From positions 1-23,062 of IMG/VR virus record IMGVR_UViG_3300010160_000234: a stretch of DNA of 23,062 nucleotides. One strand, 5' to 3'. Position 1 is the stretch's first letter, and each line of letters opens with the position of its first letter. Made by a program: the position numbers and the translations under genes. This document shows positions 17,170 through 23,062 of this stretch, piece after piece. Origin of the DNA: a virus. Below the pieces are notes generated by a model. That model had not been told where the DNA came from. It searched no databases and was given only the letters and a program-made list of their open reading frames with translations.

Positions 17170-20109
17170 TTATAAGTCTATATGTAAGTAATCGCCGTTT
17201 TCACTTATGACAAAATAACCATTTTCTGTTGTTAATCCTGGAGTATAATATGATACATCTCCATAAATCATTACTGATTGTGTGTTGGCATTTTTGTTTA
17301 CTGTAATTCTTGTATTTGAAATTGGTCCCAAAGAACTGTTGTTGATTGAGAAATTACCGTTAGCAAATACTTTAGTGACCGCATAATATGTTCCACCATT
17401 ATTTAATGAAACACTATCTCCGACAAAAATGATATTATTTGAACGAGTCATATCGGTAAATGTACCAAAATTACCATCAAACTGACCAGTCATTGTAGTT
17501 ATATTTATGATATTTGATGATGCGTTTACTGAAGCATAAGCAACATTCGCAAAAGTTAGGAACACATTATCAGCCATATAGATTGTATTGCTTTGCCAAT
17601 CAACACTAGTGATAACAGAATATGCGTTTGTGTTATTTGTTGATATAAACTTTATCCAGTCATTGGCAAAGATTGTATTTCCAATATTACCCGAGATAAT
17701 CCCAGTAAGTTTAATCATATTGTTACTGATTGTGGTCGAACTGGTTGATACATTCAATGTAGCGTAAGCGCCCGCACCGGCCACGTGAGCAAGTGTGTTT
17801 CCTTTTTGGAAGTTGTCTGTAACGGATAAGTTGAATTTTTCACCGGTTTTAAGTAGTACCCTTCCCCTCAATCTCATACCAGCTGGATGTAATAGATTGA
17901 GAACCAATTCTCTATATGTTTTTATGGCTTGGTCTGTAGATAATACATATGTGTAGTTGTTATAATCTTTACTTTCCAGAACAAGTCCATATGTGGAGAT
18001 TAGGCCATCGTCATTCAGATACTTACCTGAACCAATAATAACACCACCAACAAAACTTGCTTCAGCTCTTGCCAATCCATCACCATATACTTTAATACTT
18101 GTTGGAACACCAACAGAGTTAGTATAGTATTTTTGTGGAATCATAGACAAAGTTGTTGTTGTTTTGTCAATTTTCAGATTTGCCGTTTCACTATATGTTC
18201 CAGTATAGTCATATATTCTAATTTGATAAACATCGTTTGCTGGATTAAAAGGTGAAGCTGTAGACAACTTAGTTATTGAATCGACATATGAACTAAAGGT
18301 TTTAACATTTGAAGAATTTTTCTGATAAATTACATCATTTGCAGAAGGCAAAGATAAAATTGAAACATTACTCAAAGCAATATCGGCAACCCTCAATGAT
18401 ACATTTGCTGTAGAAATGTAATCTGAACCACCATCTGTGAGAGTAATTGAAGAAACCGAACCAATACTATCAGTTGTTGGTGAGAACGTAGCTCCATAAC
18501 CCATAATTCCTGTAATAACCAATGAGGCATTTGATCCTGTATTTGAACTTATTACAACAGACGGTATCCAGTCTGGACTATAACCTGTACCGCCCAATGG
18601 ATACGTATTTGAACCTGTCTGTACTGTATTTCCACTAGAGTAAACATAATTTGCTGAAATGATTGAACCAGCAGCATTAACTAAAAGATTAGCATATGCA
18701 CCTCGACCTGTGCCACCAATAACTACTATCGTATTTGAATTTGAGTAATTTATACCAGCATTTAAAATTTGAATTGGTTGTAAAATACCCAAAAGTGCTA
18801 AATCATCAGTACCTACTGTTGCACCATTGGATGTAGCATAATTTGATATGGCTACAATTGAGGGTAACGAGTCATAATCTAAACCTTTATTAGTCATTTC
18901 AATTGAAGCAATTGGTGCAACATTAATTGAACTGAATGTCAAAGAATTTGTGAGTTTAGAATTTGTGTTTGCAAGTCCGGGGTATACACCTGCAAAAGAT
19001 GTGTATACGACCGGATAAGTTGAATTACCAAGTTGAACAGTAGCTACAGAACCCAACGTATTACCCGTTATCATAGGTAGTGTGATTTGCTTACTATAGT
19101 CAAGTAAATTAATTTGAGCAGCAACACCCGAACCGCCACCACCAGTTATCGATAATGTTGTGTTTGGTGGTAATCTATAACCATGTGATGGATTAACAAC
19201 AACAATACTTCCAACAGCACCTTTTGTTGTAGTACCAACTTCAGCTGATGCTTTGTCTGGATCTGAAATATCAGGATTTAAACCTCCGTATATAACAACA
19301 GGATCTCCAGGATTGTAGAAAAGTCCTCTATAACTTGGATTAACAGTTATGGAAGGAACATAACCTAATAGTTTTTCTCTTATTAACGTGGCTGTATTTG
19401 GAATTGAGTAACCTTGGTCTTGGAAATATAACTCACCATTTAAATAATAAACATCTAAGTTATTATTATCAACAACTCGAATATATTCACCAGATTCAAA
19501 TATCCTTTGTAAACTAGAAATAAAAATTTCAGTTTTTGTTCCAACTTGTTTAGAGTTATTTACAATAGCATAAGCTTTACTAGTTTCACCAAATATTCTT
19601 AGGTTATCAATTACCAACCATTCATCAGCCAATGAATTGATTTTAATCGACCTTGGAATAATCCACTTACCATCAGATGCTTTTAAGATTTGATCCGAAG
19701 TATTATATGTTTCGGCATCAGAATTGTAAAGTGCTCTAAACAGAAACTTGTAAGATTTTTCAATACCTTTTGTTTTATATAACTGTTTGGAAATCTTTAA
19801 TAATTTCCTTTTGTCTGCCAGTGCATCTTCAGGAATATAAGGTAAAAAATCATTAATGAAATATGCCACAAAATCGTCAAGTGTATTATCTACATCAATA
19901 TAATTTAGAATATTTTTTGAACCGTAACTTGCTCCTTGGCCAGCCGCATTTGTTATGGTACTTATAGAGTTAGCTGAGTTTGTAGTTTCTAACCATGCAT
20001 AATAAGCTTCTACAAAGGAAACAAATGTCTGATAATTAACATCGTCCCGAATAAATTCGGGAAGTTGCGCTGATACCTGTAGAGAGGTCTTGTTATTGAA
20101 TTGAATCAT
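17170..20109 (-). CDS. Baseplate wedge protein with tail-protein-I / gp7-like N-terminus (979 aa)
   Basis: Residues about 10-135 are helical: LPEFIRDDVNYQTFVSFVEA, DDFVAYFINDFLPYIPEDAL, then KRKLLKISKQLYKTKGIEKS and YKFLFRALYN. This recalls the P2 tail protein I / T4 gp7 core, where a similar helical bundle clamps gp6. Residues about 300-585 contain several GYGY-like beta segments (VVVNPSHGYRLPPNTTLSIT, NAGINYSNSNTIVVIGG). A later conserved piece is NLLHPAGMRLRGRVLLKTG. The length is close to that of T4 gp7 (about 1030). It follows gp6 with a TAATG overlap, so the order gp25-gp6-this gene equals W-J-I in P2-like tails. The gp7 assignment is inferred from order and the N-terminal pattern, not from direct similarity to coliphage gp7. 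It would act in the inner baseplate wedge. Confidence 0.7.
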   Translation of the reverse strand: MIQFNNKTSLQVSAQLPEFIRDDVNYQTFVSFVEAYYAWLETTNSANSISTITNAAGQGASYGSKNILNYIDVDNTLDDFVAYFINDFLPYIPEDALADKRKLLKISKQLYKTKGIEKSYKFLFRALYNSDAETYNTSDQILKASDGKWIIPRSIKINSLADEWLVIDNLRIFGETSKAYAIVNNSKQVGTKTEIFISSLQRIFESGEYIRVVDNNNLDVYYLNGELYFQDQGYSIPNTATLIREKLLGYVPSITVNPSYRGLFYNPGDPVVIYGGLNPDISDPDKASAEVGTTTKGAVGSIVVVNPSHGYRLPPNTTLSITGGGGSGVAAQINLLDYSKQITLPMITGNTLGSVATVQLGNSTYPVVYTSFAGVYPGLANTNSKLTNSLTFSSINVAPIASIEMTNKGLDYDSLPSIVAISNYATSNGATVGTDDLALLGILQPIQILNAGINYSNSNTIVVIGGTGRGAYANLLVNAAGSIISANYVYSSGNTVQTGSNTYPLGGTGYSPDWIPSVVISSNTGSNASLVITGIMGYGATFSPTTDSIGSVSSITLTDGGSDYISTANVSLRVADIALSNVSILSLPSANDVIYQKNSSNVKTFSSYVDSITKLSTASPFNPANDVYQIRIYDYTGTYSETANLKIDKTTTTLSMIPQKYYTNSVGVPTSIKVYGDGLARAEASFVGGVIIGSGKYLNDDGLISTYGLVLESKDYNNYTYVLSTDQAIKTYRELVLNLLHPAGMRLRGRVLLKTGEKFNLSVTDNFQKGNTLAHVAGAGAYATLNVSTSSTTISNNMIKLTGIISGNIGNTIFANDWIKFISTNNTNAYSVITSVDWQSNTIYMADNVFLTFANVAYASVNASSNIINITTMTGQFDGNFGTFTDMTRSNNIIFVGDSVSLNNGGTYYAVTKVFANGNFSINNSSLGPISNTRITVNKNANTQSVMIYGDVSYYTPGLTTENGYFVISENGDYLHIDL

Positions 20110-22175
20110 TATGATTTGGCTGTAATGCTAACATTAATTGCATTAGGGTCTGTATTATCTAATGTAATAATCTTATCTCTACTTGAAGAAATGATTGTGG
20201 AGTTTGGAACTGCTTGTACACTTAACACACCGAGTGGATTATTTACATCCGATGGAAGGAATGCAGTTAAAGTTACAATACCATTTTCATAATCAACAGT
20301 ACCAGCAGTAGGATCCAAAATAGTTTTTACTCCGTTATCATAATAATAAGTTCTAATAATACCAGAATTTCCAGCCAACACCACAGCCGCAGCACCCAAT
20401 TGGCCACCACCGCCAATAATTTCAACTAATGCTTCAGTGTATCCATAACCAACATTTGTAATTTCAATAGAACTTAAACGACCATTAGATATTGTTGCTA
20501 TTGCTGTAGCATCAAATCCATCACCCAAAACATTAACTGTTGGTGTGCTTGTATAACCGTAACCAGGATTAACAACATTGATTGCTTCAAGTGATGTTGT
20601 AGGTGTGGGTGTTTCTTCTAAGTAAACGTTTTCTCTAACTACATTGTTGTTCTTCGTATCAATTACTTGGAATGTTGGAGTTACACTAATGCTTTTCGAA
20701 TAGATGTCCTTTTTCAATGATGTACCAAATTTAAATGTGTAACTTGTAGAATTGAGTGTATCTGGTGTAAATCTTTTCTGTAATACTATATTTGCATCAT
20801 TTGTTATGAATGATGGGCTTACTGCTTGTACTGCTGAGATTAATCCATATAATTGAAATGTTGAATTAAAAGTATTCAACGTAGACGCTGCAAAAGTTTG
20901 AATGGCGGAATAAACTTGACTTTGTAATTGTGAGGTTGTATATTGTGTTAATTTTGGTGAATATAAAACATTTGAATTCACAACAATGTATGTATAATCC
21001 ACATCAATAATTTTGGGTTTTACTGTAACTACCGAAATTGGTTTGATAATTTCATTTTCAATGATGGTTTTTTGACTATTTGTTAATGTATATCCACCTG
21101 TTGGTTTAATTGCCACAAAAATTATACCATAAACTGGCGGATCATTATCTTCACCACCCCATACATTTACAGCATCAATTGGAAATATACCAGAATTATT
21201 CTGTATCAGATAGATGTAATCTTCTTTGGTAACAGCTCGTCCTTGTGCGGAATACGCCTTAGGAGCAGTATATTTGATGGAGGCGATAGATTCTCTGTCT
21301 GACCCCTGAACCGCTGAGGAAACGCCTGTAACAACGGTATTGGAGTAACCGGAAATAGAGTCCATTAATACAAAAGTATTAGATCCTGTGGCAGAAATAC
21401 CACTAGATTTAATATACGATAATAGTACTACATTTCCATCAGTCAACGCTTTACCCAAAATACCATCACCAAAATAGATTTGGTAATTACCATTTGGTCC
21501 TTCTTGTAAGAAATAAGAAGCGATAGATGATGTTAAATCTAAAAATTCCTGAGCCTGTGTAAAAACTTGTGAATAAGAGTTTGATGTGCTTTGTTGTACA
21601 ATAATTGTTATTGAAGATGTATCAACATCTGCATCAGGTATTTCAAATATTGCCGATGGATTGGTTACAGCATCATATGTGAATGTCAAATTAACTGGTT
21701 CACCTTGTTTTATTGTTAAATTTGAAAATGTAACTGTATTATTATATAAATTTGCGTTAACAGTATAATCATCCAATGTTACAAATTTATAGTTTACACC
21801 GTCAATTCCTTCAGACAAGAAATTTGTAAATTTAGGCAAGGTCAGAGAAGCATCAGTAACTTGATTTATTTTTAAATCAATAATTGCAGCTGGTGCCGAA
21901 ACCGATTTTGGTGTATAGTTTAATAGTTTTGCGTGAGAAACAACAGAAGAACGCTGAATGGCAGAGTCCAAGAACATTTCATTGGCCACCATGTTCAGAT
22001 AATAAGCATTGTACTGTGTGTTATATGCCAACAAGTCTAAAAGATTAGAAAGTGCAGAACCCTCATAATTGTAGTCTTTTAGTGTGTCTTGCGACTGTAG
22101 ATATTTTTTCAGATTGGTTTTAATTGTATTAAAATCCAAGTCTGTTATCTGAATTTGGCTATTAGCTCCTGCCAT
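20109..22175 (-). CDS. gp6: Baseplate wedge subunit gp6 (688 aa)
   Basis: The N-terminus is typical of gp6/J-family proteins of T4-like phages: [40 protein letters not shown] and [20 protein letters not shown]. Further family marks are [20 protein letters not shown] and [20 protein letters not shown]. In T4, gp6 dimers link the wedges into the baseplate ring. The length is close to T4 gp6 (about 660). Residues about 526-604 (bases 20364-20600) carry two GYGY units ([18 protein letters not shown] and [18 protein letters not shown]), an inserted-looking beta module before the usual C-terminal strands. The ATG lies inside the 3' end of the upstream homing endonuclease gene (14-base overlap) and has its own GGAG. 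The stop overlaps the next start as TAATG. Confidence 0.92.
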   Translation of the reverse strand: MAGANSQIQITDLDFNTIKTNLKKYLQSQDTLKDYNYEGSALSNLLDLLAYNTQYNAYYLNMVANEMFLDSAIQRSSVVSHAKLLNYTPKSVSAPAAIIDLKINQVTDASLTLPKFTNFLSEGIDGVNYKFVTLDDYTVNANLYNNTVTFSNLTIKQGEPVNLTFTYDAVTNPSAIFEIPDADVDTSSITIIVQQSTSNSYSQVFTQAQEFLDLTSSIASYFLQEGPNGNYQIYFGDGILGKALTDGNVVLLSYIKSSGISATGSNTFVLMDSISGYSNTVVTGVSSAVQGSDRESIASIKYTAPKAYSAQGRAVTKEDYIYLIQNNSGIFPIDAVNVWGGEDNDPPVYGIIFVAIKPTGGYTLTNSQKTIIENEIIKPISVVTVKPKIIDVDYTYIVVNSNVLYSPKLTQYTTSQLQSQVYSAIQTFAASTLNTFNSTFQLYGLISAVQAVSPSFITNDANIVLQKRFTPDTLNSTSYTFKFGTSLKKDIYSKSISVTPTFQVIDTKNNNVVRENVYLEETPTPTTSLEAINVVNPGYGYTSTPTVNVLGDGFDATAIATISNGRLSSIEITNVGYGYTEALVEIIGGGGQLGAAAVVLAGNSGIIRTYYYDNGVKTILDPTAGTVDYENGIVTLTAFLPSDVNNPLGVLSVQAVPNSTIISSSRDKIITLDNTDPNAINVSITAKS

Positions 22176-22710
22176 TTAATTTACTCCATTGTTTTTTTGT
22201 TGCATTAGAGAGTTTATTTCTGTATTCCGTTGTATTGAATATAGACAACGGTTCTTTCCATGCATTTTTTACAGAATTGGAAATATTTTCTAATGTTTCT
22301 TTGTTATAAATTCCGGTTTTTCCTTTATTCCACGGAATATTTCCTTTTTTTACTCCTCCAATACCAGGTCTTTTAATTCCTTTATTATAAGGAACAATTC
22401 CTTGCATGGCCACACTTTTTTTCTTTCTTTGTTCTTCGGTATGTTTATAACCTGAAACACCATCACCACCCTCGGTTTTATTTAAAAGTATACCTGTACC
22501 CAAATCTTTACGGCCATACCAACGAATATACCGCTTTTCTAAAGCTAATGCGCCAATTTCTGTTAAATTTGATTCCATAACAATAATTTTCATTTTATCT
22601 TTAGGTATAGAAATACCTTGGTGTTTGTTCCATGCTCGAAAATCTTTACCTTTACCAATATAGTATGGTGAACCATCACTTTTTCTAATATATGCATAAA
22701 CATAATACAT
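22162..22710 (-). CDS. GIY-YIG homing endonuclease with NUMOD3-like DNA-binding tail (182 aa), free-standing
   Basis: Residues 1-90 are a GIY-YIG nuclease domain. The two signature strands are YVYAYI (3-8) and YYIGKG (16-21), followed by the catalytic arginine in KDFRAWNKH (Arg25) and the metal-binding glutamate in [12 protein letters not shown] (Glu58). The [13 protein letters not shown] segment (75-87) closes the domain. The C-terminal part has NUMOD3-like elements: [32 protein letters not shown] and repeated helices with Lys/Asn ([30 protein letters not shown]), which bind DNA in this family. Such enzymes are mobile genes that cut allelic sites lacking them. It starts in a TAATG overlap with the gp25 stop and ends 14 bases inside gp6. 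All key catalytic residues are present, so it may be active. It has no role in tail structure. Confidence 0.92.
   Translation of the reverse strand: MYYVYAYIRKSDGSPYYIGKGKDFRAWNKHQGISIPKDKMKIIVMESNLTEIGALALEKRYIRWYGRKDLGTGILLNKTEGGDGVSGYKHTEEQRKKKSVAMQGIVPYNKGIKRPGIGGVKKGNIPWNKGKTGIYNKETLENISNSVKNAWKEPLSIFNTTEYRNKLSNATKKQWSKLNGRS
22184..22187 (-). promoter_or_regulatory. Ribosome binding site of gp6 inside the endonuclease gene
   Basis: GGAG on the minus strand lies eight bases before the gp6 ATG, within the last codons of the GIY-YIG gene. gp6 therefore has its own initiation signal despite the intruding gene. Confidence 0.7.
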
Positions 22711-23062
22711 TATCTATTTCTCTCTAAAAGGAGTGTTACTGTTGTTGGTAATGTAGCATTTTCTATGTAGAATGACAAAGAAATGTTGTAAGCGTTTCGG
22801 TCTGTTAATGGAGTGGCTATAACATTATCGATTGTTGCTCTTGGTTCATAATTTTCAACCATTGTTTGTATTTCTCTCTCTATTACTGTTGCGGTGAGTG
22901 GAGAAATCAATTCAAATAATAAAGCATCTAAACTAGAACCCAAATCAGGATTAAATGGCCTTTCATAGTTCCTAGTTAACAACAGATTACGTATGGAACG
23001 AATGACTGCCTGAGTATCATAACTGAGAGCAACATCACCCGTCACAGGTTTTTTAGTGAATG
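22710..23062 (-). CDS. gp25: Baseplate wedge subunit gp25 (lysozyme-fold family), N-terminus outside the window
   Basis: The frame stays open to the window edge. The GTG at 23045 is very unlikely to be the start, because the upstream codons read [20 protein letters not shown]. The F-T-K/H-PVT-DV pattern is a conserved part of gp25/W proteins, so the true start lies beyond 23062. The body has the family core [38 protein letters not shown], a [12 protein letters not shown] segment (PRA-I element) and a final beta strand. gp25 sits at the sheath-baseplate junction and starts sheath assembly; its homologues occur in all contractile injection systems (family knowledge). Its TAA overlaps the endonuclease ATG. 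About 112 C-terminal residues beyond the GTG are visible, plus five complete upstream codons. Confidence 0.92.
   Translation of the reverse strand, partial: FTKKPVTGDVALSYDTQAVIRSIRNLLLTRNYERPFNPDLGSSLDALLFELISPLTATVIEREIQTMVENYEPRATIDNVIATPLTDRNAYNISLSFYIENATLPTTVTLLLERNR

Noticed and set aside
22162-22710. Group I intron carrying the endonuclease
   Set aside because: gp25 and gp6 are both complete at the junctions, and the frame fills the whole gap, leaving no room for intron core RNA. It is a free-standing gene.

Overview
This window is a piece of a T4-like (contractile-tailed, myovirus morphotype) phage genome. It carries the baseplate-wedge and tail-fibre part of the late structural module. 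The DNA is AT-rich, and every gene I can support lies on the minus strand, so transcription runs from position 23062 towards 1. The proteins resemble those of T4-like cyanophages and pelagiphages rather than coliphage T4 itself. The signs are a gp25/gp6/gp8 baseplate set, a giant protein with the PYYDDF...PGYAVQARELTQ type of N-terminus, and fibres opening like cyanophage fibre genes. The host (cyanobacterium, SAR11-type or another aquatic bacterium) cannot be settled from this window.

Layout in reading order, right to left. gp25 (cut by the window edge) is followed by a GIY-YIG homing endonuclease wedged between gp25 and gp6. Next come gp6, a 979-residue protein with a tail-protein-I/gp7-like N-terminus, a short repeat-containing fibre (422 aa) and gp8. 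A 2099-aa virion structural protein (cyanophage DUF4815-like type) follows, then a 72-aa protein with a coiled-coil tail and a 416-aa fibre ending in a self-cleaving S74 chaperone. The only real intergenic gap (132 bp, 6543-6674) follows it. Beyond the gap are two small conserved-type proteins (111 and 81 aa), two large repeat-rich fibres (835 and 970 aa), and the start of a glycine-rich tip/adhesin-like protein that runs off the left edge.

The genes are packed almost without spacing. Three junctions use TAATG stop/start overlaps and one has TAG directly followed by ATG, so translational coupling is likely. gp25, gp6 and the 979-aa protein correspond in order to W-J-I of P2-like contractile tails and would build the wedge. 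gp8 and the giant protein would complete the baseplate periphery, and the fibre genes would supply host-binding appendages.

Two patterns stand out. A 14/21-residue heptad-type repeat occurs about 39 times across three separate fibre genes with very similar DNA, including perfect 63-bp tandem copies. It is accompanied by entry and exit cassettes shared between genes up to 14 kb apart. Separately, a GYGY-type beta repeat is embedded in four different baseplate proteins.
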